Assembly: GCA_963556195.1 (NCBI GenBank)
Contig: OY744525.1
Span: 53,248,946-53,312,945 of the forward strand
Reading direction: 5' to 3'
DNA: 64,000 bases
Origin: Sepiola atlantica
Taxonomy: Eukaryota; Mollusca; Cephalopoda; Sepiida; Sepiolidae
Under the pieces are notes generated by a model that was given only the letters and a program-made list of their open reading frames with translations, ran no database searches and was not told where the DNA came from. Position 1 is the first letter of the stretch; every line of letters begins with the position of its first letter. Shown here piece after piece: positions 31,633 through 43,928 of this stretch. The position numbers were made by a program, and so were the translations under genes.

Positions 31633-31838
31633 ATTTACTTCTTCCCACGAGAGCAGAGTTAGGCACAATGTCAATATTTAATGTGGGGAGAATCCAGCTC
31701 CCCCAAAATAGGCACTCTGAATTGGAACAAAAATTTCAATTACCTGGGTCAAGAAAGATTTCTCCTTCACTGGCATAGAACATAAACACTAAGTGCAGAT
31801 TCAGTACAGATACAACATTTTTCTCCTAGCCAAAAGAC
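31633..31838 (-). mobile_element. U2-related SINE, diverged subfamily (copy B)
   Basis: Same structure and location in the Helitron-like element as 13059-13267. Head: GGTCTTTTGGCTAGGAG then TGTTGTATCTGTACTG; tail TTGTGCCTAACTC...GAAGTAAATA. Confidence 0.65.
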
Positions 31839-31858
31839 CAATGAGTTAACATGTTGGT

Positions 31859-31872
31859 AGTGATGATGCTGC

Positions 31873-31941
<69 letters not shown>
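31859..31941. repeat. (GCT)n(GAT)n microsatellite
   Basis: About 9 GCT triplets followed by about 14 GAT. Orthologous within the Helitron family to the pure (GAT)26 at 13284, so a GAT to GCT switch spread inside the tract. Confidence 0.95.
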
Positions 31942-31944
<3 letters not shown>

Positions 31945-32441
31945 GTCATGGAAAAGAAATAAACCTCTTTTAATCTTTCTAAATTACAAAAAAAAAGTAT
32001 TTTTCTTTAATATACTTTATGTATTTTTCTTTATTTTATAATAATGGTGAAAAGTACAAAGTACCCATTTCGAATTACTCAGTAATATAAAAGTAGAGTA
32101 TTTTACCAATAGACGTTCCACCCTTATGTTTATTCATTTCATTATATAACCAGTTTTAATGGGGAATTCATTTTCATTTTTATGCTGAAACAAAATAAAA
32201 TTTATCGACGTTGAATATCTTAAAGACCATATCAATTAACCTTTTTGTTGTTTTTTCCTAAAAAACAAAATTTGACGATGTTCATGCACAATATATTTCC
32301 CCCATATTGGAATATATCAAATAACACTACGACAATCATCATTTTTTTAAATTTCCTCTGAAATACCAAAATGTGAAATGAAAATTACTTCTTTGATTTC
32401 TGTAAAGCAATCGCCGCCCGGAGGGCAGGTAGTTTTTGCTA

Positions 32442-32442
<1 letters not shown>

Positions 32443-32479
<37 letters not shown>
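32443..32479. repeat. (TA)n at the Helitron-like target
   Basis: About 18 TA units directly at the 3' end of copy B. Confidence 0.95.
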
Positions 32480-32481
<2 letters not shown>

Positions 32482-33700
32482 TTATGGTACTATTTTGGAA
32501 GGCCCTTTTTAGGGTTCTGCTTTTAGGGTGAGATCTTTTGGGAGAGACAGTTTTAGAGAAGCATTTTTAGAAAAACAGTTTTAGGTAATACACGAGTGTG
32601 AGAGCGAGAGAAATGTTATATGATAAATGCAAACAAAATAATGAGTTCAAAAGCATAAGTTGACAAAAGAGATACTTTATATATATTTAAATGTAGAAGT
32701 TTATATAGATAGGTAAATAAAGAACGTTAGTTCATATTTTGAGAGTCCTGGCAGAACAAGATGGATTGGCTGACATATCGAGGAAGTCTGAGTTGATAAT
32801 TTAAGGGCTGTGAATTATCCACAGGTCTGAAAAATTGTAATCAAAACTTTCACACTCAATTACAAAATTTATATTTGATGTAAAGTTATAAATAAGTGTT
32901 AATGTTCATTTATTTTCATTGTAGAAAGTTAAGTGAGAAATGTTAAGAGTATTAAAATAATTAAGTTTATACATTTGTTTTCAATCAGCAGATGACAGTG
33001 TGTTTTCCCCCAGCCCGACAGAGGGGCAAGGAGATCTGGCATAAACTAGATGTTAGCTCAGTTGTGGATTTTGGCTCAACTTGCTTATTGAAGGAAAATC
33101 TGGCTTTTTATGCACTTGAGGTAGATCAAAACGGCAAATTTGACAAAATCAGAGAAAGGCATCTGATTGGCTCAAAATGTTTTTGTTTTATGAATTCAGG
33201 CGAGTGTATGTGCACACAAACGATTTAAAGCATTTTCATTTTGTGCACCAAAGGATAAACTTTGCCACTATACCACTAACCCTAAGTCTGAGAGTGGTTT
33301 CCAGTAGGATATGGGTAAGTTTCTATTTTTCTCATCTTTTAAGCCTAAAATTAGCAACCAGCTTCACAGAAAATTGAACGTCATCTTGGAAGATGACTCT
33401 AACGATAGATTAAAAATGGCGATAACAAATTCATAAAAATAAACGTTACATTTAGTATTGACACTTGAAACTGAGACAGGTAGATAGAAAAGTAAAACAA
33501 AATGTGTTTGGTAACAGTTATATATTTGTTTTTTCACCTCTTTTTTCGTTAACTATAATACACTTTTGCCAAGTAATGTTTATTTATTTATTTATTTAAA
33601 TTTCATTGGAATTGATCATTAGAATAACTACTCCGACTCGTTTTAGAAAACGTGTGCCGGGCGAAAGAATTACACAAAGCTAATTTGATTAATATATATA
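32480..33700. other. Interval with foldback remnants
   Basis: No recognised gene. A 78-codon frame at 32992-33228 resembles nothing I know. 33260-33320 shares 'ccactctc...acttaggcttac'-type sequence, inverted, with the element at 17938-18251. 33475-33555 matches the end of the 40265-40815 foldback family. Confidence 0.45.
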
Positions 33701-33702
33701 TA

Positions 33703-34719
33703 TCTAATATATAAAGTAGAGACGATTTTTCCCCTGTACCTTCTCGGAGTATAGGAAAATAACCACATGCATCACAGGCTACTAAACTCATCACTATACT
33801 ACACTTATTCACTCGAGCGTGTTTTAGTAAATTTGTTATTATTTCTTCCTACCTAACACTATTACATTTGGCCCACCATCAACGTCTCTCCGACAAACCA
33901 ACTCCATATAGGTGGTAGCAAAAACTTTTCTCCCTAACAATTCTGTACTGTCACTCTACTCATCGACACCGGGAACAAATACACACAGTTTAATTTTCAC
34001 AAAACACCGGTTCTTATTTATTATTTGCCTGATATTAATTTTCTACATAATATAAAGCAATACGCAAAGTCTTAATGACCGCTCCCGTTCACTCCGATGA
34101 TTTTTCGCGAATATCAGATTACGTTATTTCTAATTTTACCTATGACTTCTACATTTACATTCATTCCGTAATTAAGCGAATGAAATTAACGAACACAGTT
34201 CCTGCAACATTTATTCATTCAACATGGCGGCTACAATTTCTTGATCGAATCGACATCCTATTTAATTCAATAAACGCCAAGATACTGGTAGACCCTGATA
34301 CATTTACATTTTCAAAATCATACACCTTTAACACGCATATTATAGAAAACTTGCCCTAATACAGTCATTTTCATCAACTTCAAATGACCTAAACCGTGTC
34401 ATTGCTGAATCGTAACATAACACGCAAGCCCATAATCAAGCTTAGCTTAATTGACCTATTTTCACATGTGTTTTTAACTCGAAACCGTGGCACAATCGTT
34501 AGGAAGGAAGGAAGGAAGGTTTCATGATCGGCAGTTACAGCGTTCGATCCCATTCTACTCTACCACTTCTTTCTTTTTTTTTTAAATTTATAACATTCGC
34601 CAAAACGGTAGACGGGGGGGGGGGGGGAGAAACAACAATAGGCCGTTTTTTTTTTTATTCGACGTCATGCAATAGATACTACTTTCTCCCGTGCAACGCC
34701 GGGCGACGGGTTCCGCTAG
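33703..34719 (+). mobile_element. Complete non-autonomous Helitron (1017 bp)
   Basis: The 5' end is TCTAATATATAAAGTAGAGA, preceded by A. The 3' end is a hairpin CCCGT...ACGGG (34688-34710 with GCAACGCCGGGC between), 5 nt, then CTAG (34716-34719), followed by T. Both flanks are (TA)n, as expected for insertion between A and T without target duplication. There is no Rep/helicase frame. A 94-codon frame at 34075-34359 resembles nothing I know. Confidence 0.8.
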
Positions 34720-34739
34720 TATATATATATAATAATTAA

Positions 34740-35296
34740 ATTATTGCAAAATCAATGGCCGATTCCCAAAATGTAAAAACATTTTTACCCCCCCCCCCCC
34801 CCTCACTTAAAAATTAACTAAAATTCAGGAAATCAACGAATTTTAATTGAATTTTCAATATTTATTAATCAACAATCACGGAATATAATGAAAACATTAT
34901 TTTTTTTTAATCTTAGTGAAAATGTATTATTTTTTTAAAACAAAATACACCTTTACTAAAGTTATATTTTTATATATTAATAAAAAAAGAATGCATTAAT
35001 TTTTTTTTGTTTTTATGAAAATAAAGCATTGTAAATGTTAACAATTAAAAAAGATTTTTAAATATTTTTTATATATTACGAAAAAGGCCCCTAAATACCG
35101 TGTTAACAAAATCACTATAACTCGAAGAAAAATTAATTTTTTGAATTAGCGATATTATTATTGAATAAAGCATTGTTTAATCAATATTTTCACCAAAAAA
35201 ATAATATAATTGCAAAAAATATTTCATGTGATTTTAATGATTAGAGTTTATGGAAAAATAAAAAATGCAACATAATTATATTTCCCTTTCATACAT
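34740..35296. repeat. Left arm of an 11.3-kb inverted repeat
   Basis: Inverse complement of 45465-46006: 'caatggccgattccca', a C14 run matching a G12 run, 'gaaatcaacga', 'atcaacaatcacggaatataatg', 'ccgtgttaacaaaatcactataactcgaag', then 'ggaaaaataaaaaatgc'. Similarity stops at the same point in both arms. A third, shorter copy lies at 41880-42200. Confidence 0.8.
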
Positions 35297-36259
35297 GAAC
35301 GTGGCATCATCAGCGCAAGAAATTTTTGTTATAATCTTGAAAATAAACCAAAAATTGATAAATTTGAGACCCAGGAACTTAACTAAAAAAAGAATTTTAA
35401 AAATTGGATAATTTCTACTAACGATGAACTTTCATTAGTATGGTAGCCCCGTTCTGTAATAACCAGCTGGGATTAACCTTCCAATGACCACTCACTTTTA
35501 CACCGCCTTCAAATTGTTATTTTTAGAGATTCAACAATTTCGTTAATTTCACAATTCATCGTCAATTATTTGGAAAGATTTGTATTGTATTTGTCTTTTT
35601 TTCATTAATAAATATTTAAGAAGTTAAAAACAATTATTTATTAATAAATAAAAAGAATTCAAACATGACATTTTCTTTCAAAATTGAATTCTGTTTATCA
35701 ATAAATAACGGTTTTAACTTTTTTTTTCAATTAATAAATTGTCAGTGTAGTCATTGACTTTAATTTACTTTTTCACACTTAAAATTAAAAAATCAAACAT
35801 TTTATTTTAAAAAGAATCAATGTAATTTATCGTTACGACACGTTAAGAATAAATAGAGTAACTAAAGTTTTAAATCATGTAAAAAAAATGATAAAATTGA
35901 TGCAGTTCGTAACGTAAAAATAATTTTTAACATTTAAAAAAGTTTTATTTCAAATTCTAAGGAAACACATTGGTAAACAGACGTCATCAATAATTTCAAA
36001 GTATTACTAAATTAAAAACTAATACCAAGTTAAATATGAACCTTTTTAGTTAAAAATAAAATAAGATCTTAATTGTGTACACTCACAAATATTTTAATTA
36101 AATAAACATTTCCTCTTTTATTATAACAAAATAAGGGTACTTAAATTTGTTTATAACCTTAAAAAGAATAAAGAAATTAATGGATAATAATTTTTCAACT
36201 TCTATAAACTATTACAAAACCATTGTTATATATAAAGTTAAAAATGATAAATTATGACA

Positions 36260-36490
36260 TTTTTGTCTTCCATATATTTTGCATAGCGATAGTCAATTGG
36301 TAAACAAAGTCGGTTGTGACGCCGGATTTTACTCATTTATGACTTTTGAGGGATAATTTTGCTAATTTTTAGTAAAATGTGGGATTTTTATTTATTTTTT
36401 AATTCAGTATCTTATGACTTTAATTTAATAATTATCTTTGAAATAGTTCCCAAAAACTTATATTTATCTTTCAAGGGATTTTTACAAGTA
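36260..36490. repeat. Inverted partner of 41195-41370
   Basis: 'aactatttcaaagataatta(t/g)taaattaaagtc' and neighbouring blocks are inverted between the two sites. With the pair 34740-35296/41880-42200 this gives an inner nested symmetry, suggesting one element with long arms from 34740 to about 42200. Confidence 0.65.
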
Positions 36491-36560
36491 ATTTTTTCAA
36501 AGTTATAAATTCACTGAATTTTTAGGTTTTTCAGCCGCCGTGATTACATATTTCATTATA

Positions 36561-37222
36561 ATTTATTTGGTGCTATTTTACTTATAGGTCGATCAAGTTA
36601 ATTGTGTTCATGTAAAAGCATTATTTTGTACTTACTCAGTCATATTTTATCTCTCACGCCCCGAAAAAGAATTTTAAAATATCAAGCAGAACTTTAATTA
36701 GAACGATTTTTCCATTTCCATAAGGGTTATATGAAATGGCGAGTCTGCGATTTTCTGAGTGGCCGGTTAGTGGCCGGTTAGCTAACTAAGGGCAGATAAG
36801 TGTCGCGGAAAGTTACCATGTAAATATGAAAAAAGAAAAAAACCCAAGAAAATTATATCGTGGAAAGTATCCCGGTGAACAAAGTAAAAATAATTATTTA
36901 ATTTTCTATTTTTTAATTTAATAAATATATATTTTATTATTATTGCTTATGTGTTTCTTTCTTTTTATAATCCTAACAATAAAAACGGAGTTAATGCCCT
37001 TGTCTATTCTACCGACCGCTCACAGCCCAAAATGTCGGCTCGGGCACAAATACAGGTTGAACATCGAAATGGAAAAATCGTTCTAATTAAAGTTCTGCTT
37101 GATATTTTAAAATTCTTTTTCGGGGCGTGAGAGATAAAATGTGACTGAGTAAGTACAAAATAATGCTTTTACATGAACACAATTAACTTGATCGGCCTAT
37201 AAGTAAAATAGCACCATTTATT
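36561..37222. mobile_element. Foldback element with ~155-bp arms
   Basis: Arms 36561-36722 and 37066-37222 are inverse complements ('gtgctattttacttataggtcgatcaagtta...', 'ctcacgccccgaaaaagaa', 'attagaacgatttttccattt'). The ~340-bp centre has 'ggccggttagtggccggtta'. Non-coding. No target duplication assigned. Confidence 0.8.
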
Positions 37223-38090
37223 TTTAACACGTAAATATGCAGTTGTTTTTTTTTCGTTTAGAGATTAAGTTTAGGCTTTTATCTTTCAAACACAATCAAA
37301 GTTTACACGGAAACTAATTAAATAATTATTATAAGCCTTTTTAATAAGCATAGTCCGTACAAGAGGCGGCCATTTTTGCACATACCTATATAATATATTA
37401 TAACAGTAGCAACAGTGTTTTTTATTATTAAACTTAAAGTAAAATCACATTAAAAAAACATGTCATATTAAATTAAAATTTGTTGCAAAATTTCCCGAAT
37501 AAAAAGCACATACTTATTTTTATTTATTAGAAAATTAATTTTAACACATTTCATCCTGATTTTGAGTCATATGCCGATGTTTCTTTTTTTTTAGGGTGAC
37601 AGGTTTCTCTCGATCACCGTCGGTGTTTGTCCCGTTTTTGGAATTCCTCTCGTTCCACCAAAATAGTATTGATGTTCCACCTCAGTTATTGTGATTTTGA
37701 AGCTAAAACGCCCGATTAATATGAATTTTGCCTGTATAAGAGATGAAAAGGAGAAAGAAAAAAAAAAATAGTAAGTCATCTTTTTATACATTTCTTCGTA
37801 TTTTCTTTACGCTTTTTTTTTTACATTATGTATTTTCATCATTTTTTCCCTTAGGAATTCTTATTTATTTTATTTTTAATATTGCAATACTTCTACAATA
37901 TACTACTTTCATTAGTTTTTCTTTTGTAAATTTGTAGATTAATACCCTCAGCTAAATTGCCCCCTAAAAAAATGAGATTCTACTTTTTTAAAACGATCAT
38001 GTGTGAACAGTCACCCTGAAAAATTTGGCTGAAAGAAGGGAACAAAAAACGATTTTAGAATTTAGAGTGAGTTGAGGATTAGTCTTGTAA
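37223..38090. other. AT-rich interval
   Basis: No gene or repeat that I can define. Contains long A and T runs. Confidence 0.5.
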
Positions 38091-38096
38091 ATAAAT

Positions 38097-38493
38097 GGGT
38101 ACTGATATCGATCCTGAACCAGTTTTCGTGAGGTTCGACTTGGAAGCGTTCGGCTGTCCTACGCAAACGCCCGAGTGTTGACGAGCCAAATGCTACCAGA
38201 CGACAATTTTGATACGGTGCTGCGTCCTGTGATTGTAAGTTATATTTTCAAGAAATTTTCTAAAAGAAACAACAAAGAAAACAAAACAAGCAAAACATAG
38301 CGAAGTTACTGTTATCAAATAAATATTTTTAACCCTAACAACAAAACAAGCAAAACATTATTATCATAGGACGCAGCACCGTATAAAAATTGTCGTCTGG
38401 TACAAATCGGCTCGTCAACTCTCGTGCGTTTGCGTAGGACAGCCGAACGCTTCCGAGTCGAAAACTGGTTCAGGATCGATATCAGCACCAATA
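38097..38493. mobile_element. Foldback element with ~125-bp GC-richer arms
   Basis: Left 38097-38229 and right 38369-38493 are inverse complements ('tgatatcgatcctgaaccagtttt', 'gcgttcggctgtcctacgcaaacgc', 'cagacgacaattttgatacggtgctgcgtcct'). The loop contains 'acaaaacaagcaaaacat' twice (38282 and 38341). The arms are far less AT-rich than the surroundings. Confidence 0.8.
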
Positions 38494-38710
38494 AATGTAA
38501 CGATCCCTCATTTCTGGGTCATTCTAACTTTTTATGATATTAACTAAAGTTTTTGGTACTTATGCCGTTTACGAACCGCGTATTCATCGGCACTTTCCGG
38601 TGGGTTACGTAAATCGCCAGAAGGTGCCGAATGAAAACTACGTGTTTTTTTTTTTTATGTGAAACGCTGCCCAATGTTAAAACAGACATTGTATTTTAAT
38701 TTGGAACTTA

Positions 38711-38793
38711 GTTACATTAGGACCCGCGCTAACTTTGACCATGACCCTAAACCCTAACTACGGGGTCAAAGTTAGCTCGGGTCCTAATGTAAC
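38711..38793. repeat. 83-bp hairpin with 30-bp arms
   Basis: Arms 38711-38740 and 38764-38793 pair with one mismatch ('gttacattaggacccg...gctaactttgacc'). The 23-bp loop holds 'ccctaaaccctaac'. Confidence 0.85.
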
Positions 38794-38927
38794 AAAGCAT
38801 CGTTAATTTCAACGAAAAAAAATTCAATGAAAAATTGGGGAAAAAATATGTAAAATTGTAAGATACTTTCAAAATGTAGAAAAAAAACATTCAAATCAAG
38901 GAACAAAAAACTCATCGGGCATTTATA

Positions 38928-39634
38928 ACTACAGCTAACAGAACGAAAAAAGGGTTAAAAACAAATAGGCAACAAATAAATGTTACAAAAGGCAAGATAA
39001 GTTACTCTTCTACTTGTAGTATCTTACATTTAGAAACAACGTGTATCATAGTTACCTCACTTACATTGTATAATTATCTCCCTTTGTATATATAAACGAA
39101 TGCTGACGAAGATCGCTCTCTTTAGAAGAAGGTCTCGGAAGCGTAAACATCAAACCATGTCTCTCTTTCTTATTCATTCTACGTTCTCGCTTCGCATTGT
39201 ATGTATAAGTGTCTATTATGTTGCGAGCCGAATATTAATAGATTCACATAACAATTGACAAGCGAGAACATTATACTACTAACCTGGATAAGTTTATTTG
39301 TGTTTTAACTTATTTTAAAGAGTTTTTATTTTGTTAAAAAACAAACCTGGTATCCACCTGTTCGGTTAGAACGAAAAAAAAAATGGCTGAAATTAGTTTC
39401 GATAATCGCTCAAAAAACGAAAATTAAACAAAATACTGGTAGAACATTACAGTTTCCCACCAATTATCAAGGATCCACGTGCTGGGCTCATATAAATTAA
39501 AACACAAATAAACTTATCCAGGTTAGTAAAAGAGTAACTTATCTTGCCTTTTGTAACATTTTTTTTTTTTGCGCATTTGTTTATCTCTTGTTTTTTTGTT
39601 TTTTTTACCCCCTTTTTCGTTCTGTTAGCTGTTG
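38928..39634. mobile_element. Foldback element, family F5
   Basis: Ends 'acagctaacagaacgaaaaa' and 'tttttcgttctgttagctgt' are inverse complements. Inner arms 'ggcaagataagttactctt' and its complement, and 'aacctggataagtttatttg' near 39287 with its complement near 39503. Related copy at 46811-47583. It contains an uninterrupted 'acaaacctggtatccacctgttcgg' segment (39341-39365) that serves as the empty site for the SINE insertion in the other copy. Confidence 0.75.
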
Positions 39635-39639
39635 TTAAA

Positions 39640-40260
39640 CAATTGTTAGGTGAAAGTACAGAATAGTTAATAAAGTTCCCATTCCCCATGCTAAGAATGG
39701 CTTACTAAATAATAACATTTATAATTTCAGCCTGGTCCGTAAACTGCATTTGTACCAAAAAGAGAAATGAATGAAAAATCAGTAAAAATCGTTTTCATGG
39801 ATTGTTTATTACAATATTTAGTTTATTCATAAAAAAAACACAATTTATTAAAAGAAAAAAAAAGATGTCATAGATTTTTCTTCTGTAAAACTAAACATAC
39901 AGTGAGTGTTTTTTTTTTTTTTCATGTTGAAAAGCCGCCTCATTTTGATTTTGATGCAGGTTCATTTTAATTTGGCTGTTTACATATTTCTGCGTCGGAA
40001 CCAGTCTCTTTTGTCTGGTTCAAAAGCTGTACCAATGAGTACAGTACGGTAATGTATACTATTTAGTTATTAGAGTATTTCGGTAGAGTTTTACCCTCTG
40101 ACGTAACAAGTAAACTACTTATGTGCAACGGTTTTCAATGCCAAAATAGTTCTCAGGGCAATTGAAAACCCCATAAAATTACAAAAACAAACCAAAAACA
40201 CCTGATTGGAGATGAGTGATTCTATAGTTAGTGTAACTAAGAATATTTGACGATTTTCAA
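39640..40260. other. AT-rich interval
   Basis: No supported feature. Confidence 0.45.
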
Positions 40261-40264
40261 GAAA

Positions 40265-40815
40265 AGTTAACAGAAAAAAAGGGTGAAAGAAACGAATAGG
40301 CAATGAATAAATGTTACCAAAGGCAATAAAAATTACTTTTCTACCTACCTGCCTAATTGTTGTTTTTTTGTTTGTTTTACAGTATTTGAAACCGTTTTTA
40401 CTGGATGTTAATAATTTGTCTGAATCCGAGTGCGGTACAGTTACACTTTCAAGATGGTGGAAACGGAATTTCAGAAAGTGTGCTTAATGCGTTTTTGAGT
40501 GAAAAAAAAAACAACCAACAAATACCTGTTCCGAACACCTTAAAATGTACTTTTCTACCTAATTGAAAGGAGAAAAGTACAACAAAAAATATGAAACTTC
40601 AGAGAAAGTCGCTCAACGCCTGTCAGCCATTTTGTTTTTCAGTCCAAGATAACATTTGACCGAACTCTTTGATTGAAAAAAAAAATAAAACGGTTTAAAA
40701 TATTTTAAAACACAAAAACAATTAGGCAGGTATGTAGAAAAGTAACTTTTATTGCCTTTGGTAACATTTATTTGTTGCCTATTTATTTATTTCACCTTTT
40801 TTTTCTGTTAACCAT
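40265..40815. mobile_element. Foldback element related to F5
   Basis: Ends 'gttaacagaaaaaaagggtg' and 'caccttttttttctgttaac' pair, continuing with 'gttaccaaaggcaataaaa' and 'ctacctacctgcctaattg' against their complements at 40722-40770. The F5 family shares the 'gttaac(c)aaaggcaa' motif. Non-coding. Confidence 0.75.
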
Positions 40816-41194
40816 ATTTGTTTTTACTTCATATGAAATAAACATTTTAGTTTATTTTTATCAGTTAAAATTTAATTGTATTTGTAAGATAGTAATTTTC
40901 GCTTGTAACAGAAGTATTACGTTTGTAAAATTAAAAAAATTTACGATGACTTTACCATGGCTTTTTCATTTTAATTTCACGAGTTATGTAATCATTTTAG
41001 GAATGTACAAAAGTGGGCATGGCTTACATGGATTATATTTTTTAAGAGAAAAATATTAAATATTTATTCGTTTTAGTTAAAATTTGATTTTGTTTGAAAG
41101 CTAATCTTAAATAAAAATTGTAATTTTCTGTAATAAAATGAAAACTGTTCTCACATCAACTAAAAAACACAAAGTCAGTAAAATTTGATGTTTT

Positions 41195-41370
41195 AAGAAA
41201 TTCATTTAAAAAATGTCTTGAAAGATAAATATCAGTTTTCTGGAACTATTTCAAAGATAATTAGTAAATTAAAGTCTTAAGACACTGAATTAAATAAAAA
41301 ATGTACTTTTTACTGAAAATTGCATAATTATCCAAAAAATGTCGGAGTAAAAAGTGAAAACCATAAACAG
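41195..41370. repeat. Right inner inverted partner of 36260-36490
   Basis: See 36260-36490. 'cttgaaagataaatatcag', 'ggaactatttcaaagataatta' and 'cactgaattaaataaa' are the shared blocks. Confidence 0.65.
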
Positions 41371-41678
41371 TCAAACGTTAACAAGATTTTTACCGACATT
41401 GCATGGGAGACAATAACCGCAATAAATTTCATTTTATTATTTTTAAAAGAAGATATGGTTTTGTCATAGTTTATATAAATTGAAAAATTATTATACCATA
41501 ATTTATTCATTTTTGAAGATTATAAAAGAATGTCTACATTAAATTGACAAGTATAGAAGACCCGAACCACAATTTCTTATTTTATTTTTAACCTCATATA
41601 GACCAGATGGTTTTCTAATAATTTTCCCATAATTTATTTATAGTTTTATTAGACAAAATATAAACAGTTGTTTTATTA

Positions 41679-41752
41679 AAAAGATACTTCTACAGTTTTA
41701 ATTGTTTGCCTAATAGGTAAAACAATTAAAACTGTAGAAGTACCTTTTTAAT
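41679..41752. repeat. 74-bp hairpin
   Basis: 'aaaaagatacttctacagttttaattgttt' pairs almost perfectly with 'aaaacaattaaaactgtagaagtaccttttt' around an 11-bp loop. Confidence 0.85.
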
Positions 41753-41879
41753 GGCATTCAGTATTTCATTGAGCTCAATGAGATTATATCTGATTCTAAA
41801 ATATTAAAATTCTTTAAATACTGATCAATATGTTTTAGTTTTAACCTTTTCATATTGTTTTAAACATTTTCTTTTTGTT

Positions 41880-42200
41880 TGTATTAAAAACTTTGTTGTG
41901 TGTAATAAAACTTTTACGTCGTAAAACTATTTTTGGTGTATAGAAAAAGAAAAAAAATGGCCACTAGCTCAAAACTTTAAAAAGTAAAAGATAAAACTTT
42001 CATAAAGGTGTTTTTTTGTTTACATGAAGTAATACATTCTCACTGACATTTCTAATAAAATCATGGGTTCATTATATTCCATGATCATTAATAAATAAAT
42101 AGTGAAAATTTCATTAAAATTGGTTGATTTCCTGAATATTTAAAATGAATGGAGGAGTCAAAATATTTTTTAATTTTGGGGATCTGCCATTCATTTTGCC
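41880..42200. repeat. Third copy of the 34740/45465 terminal sequence
   Basis: Same direction as 45720-46006: 'tcattaaaattggttgatttcctgaat', then 'ggagtcaaaat', 'ggggatctgccattcattttg'. More diverged and lacking the poly-G run. Confidence 0.7.
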
Positions 42201-42209
42201 CAAACCTAA

Positions 42210-43920
42210 ATTATTTCATTTTGAATGAAATATTTTATAAAGGCAGGTGAGCAAATCCATACTGATGTGTTGCCTGACATGCTTGATTTTATGTAGGTTG
42301 AGATGAGGCATGATAGATCAATTTTGAAAGAAAAAGGAAAATTTAATATCAATACTTATGAAAAGCAAGTGTTTTTTTTGTCTTTTTTTGTTTTTAGTAA
42401 ATGTGCAACACATATATAATGAGTCCATTTTGGGGTTGCTATCTGAAATCTTATCACATTGTGCAAAAATATAATAGGTTCTAGCAAACAAGTATGAAAA
42501 TTGGTAAAATTCTTCAAGTGGTGGGGCATAATGGGGCCTCATTGTATCTCTTCAATAAAATAAACCTTTTGTTTTGACAAAAGGTGATGAACAGTTCCAA
42601 CATAACCACAATAGGTATTTAGATAGCTTTATATTTATAGCTACCACCATTATAACAAGACTTTAACAAGAAAAATACAGAACATCCCCATAAAATAATA
42701 ATAATATAGAATAGCACACAAATGTCATAAACACAAGCTTATTAATACAAACCTATTCAAATTACTGACTATACTTGTCAAATCGGTACCTCCATCACTA
42801 AAAATCTGAAGTGACCCATTATGCCCTAACCCGGAAAGTAAATCATTTTTTGTAACTCTGTCAGTAATGTCTCAAATCAAATTTTATAACGCATAAATAA
42901 AGTTTATTATCTTACATTTTGTTGGTGCCTTCCAAGTCAAAGTTCTTTTCTTCAGAAATCGGAGATGAGACAACTTTATCAACAAACATTCAGCAAGTCA
43001 ACCAGTAGCACCTTCCAAAGCTGGTAACTCCAGAAAAGAGAGCCAAGGAAGAGTTATTGACAGTTTTAGACATTGCTAAGGATGATGCAACTTAAAGTCG
43101 GTATCGCATCAGCCATTAATACTTTGGGTTGGGAGAAAATAAAATAAATCTGCAAGTCGACCCATTATCCCCCACCCAACTCCACTCCGCTCTACCTAAA
43201 CCGAACGATTGCCACTTTTCTTTTTAATATTAAAATTCCTATTTCTGGCTTTTCTTTCTTTTTTTTTTTTAACAAAACATAATTTTGCTTAAAAACCCCA
43301 AAAACATTGTCATTCGATTTTCACCGAGATAAAATGATCGTATTTATTTATAATTTTTCCTGAATTCTCAACAAAGAAAATCATTTATTTATATAGTAAT
43401 CCGAAGATTTTCCAAATAAAATAACACCGAGAGAGGGTGTGTGTGGGGGGGGGGGGGGGCTGGCTTTTAACTGCCCTAAAAGTTTGTAAAGTTAACGTTC
43501 CTGATCAAAATTTATTGTAAAAGAAAATGTTGATGTGGGACAATGTATCACTCAGACATGTAAAAATATTGTGTGAGGATCATGGAAAGTTTAGCTATAC
43601 AGGAAGGTTTGCAATGCCATTATAAGCAAGTTGTATGAAACAAGAAACACTAAGTCCGGGTGGCAATATAAAAAAATAAACGGAACAGTGGGGATAACAG
43701 GACTGTTAAAAGTCAATTTTGCTGTGCATAACAATAAATGATGCCTCAACTTAAAAATTCAATAAGTTGATTTTTCGTAATCTTAAGATTTAATAACCCT
43801 CATATGGAATAAATGCTGCATTGGTTTGGGTACGAAAAAAAAGTTGAATAGCTCGTCTGCTGAATTAACCACACCTTACTTAAATCTCATGCTAAGGAAA
43901 ATTAACTTGTGGCATAATGT
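42210..43920. other. AT-rich interval
   Basis: No gene. A G13 run follows (GT)n at 43437-43460. Around 42780-43200 the base composition is less extreme, but no frame resembles a known protein. Confidence 0.5.
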
Positions 43921-43928
43921 TTCTACAT

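Larger units (their letters stand above)
30300..32442 (+). mobile_element. Helitron-like element, copy B (longest)
   Basis: From about 30310 it matches the complement of 54130 downwards (copy C), and from 30620 it matches copy A. The 3' hairpin CGCCCGGAGGGC, then AGTTTTTG, then CTAG (32439-32442), then T is a good Helitron terminus inside (TA)n. It contains repeated degenerate modules with GTGTAGTATC, CATGATA and CTCCCAGGCATTA blocks, several G10-13 runs, a U2-related SINE with a secondary inverted copy, and a triplet tract. It also has an insertion of 'accggtgggacagttataaaa ... ccggtacc' (30693-30860) absent from A. No coding capacity. Confidence 0.6.

Noticed and set aside
31767..31949. His/Gln-rich frame
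   Set aside because: Translation of the triplet microsatellite in the Helitron-like element.
32992..33228. 78-codon frame as a small host gene
   Set aside because: No recognisable domain, no splice or promoter context, and foldback remnants nearby; unsupported.
38740..38763. Telomere-like repeat (ccctaaaccctaac)
   Set aside because: Only two imperfect units in a hairpin loop.
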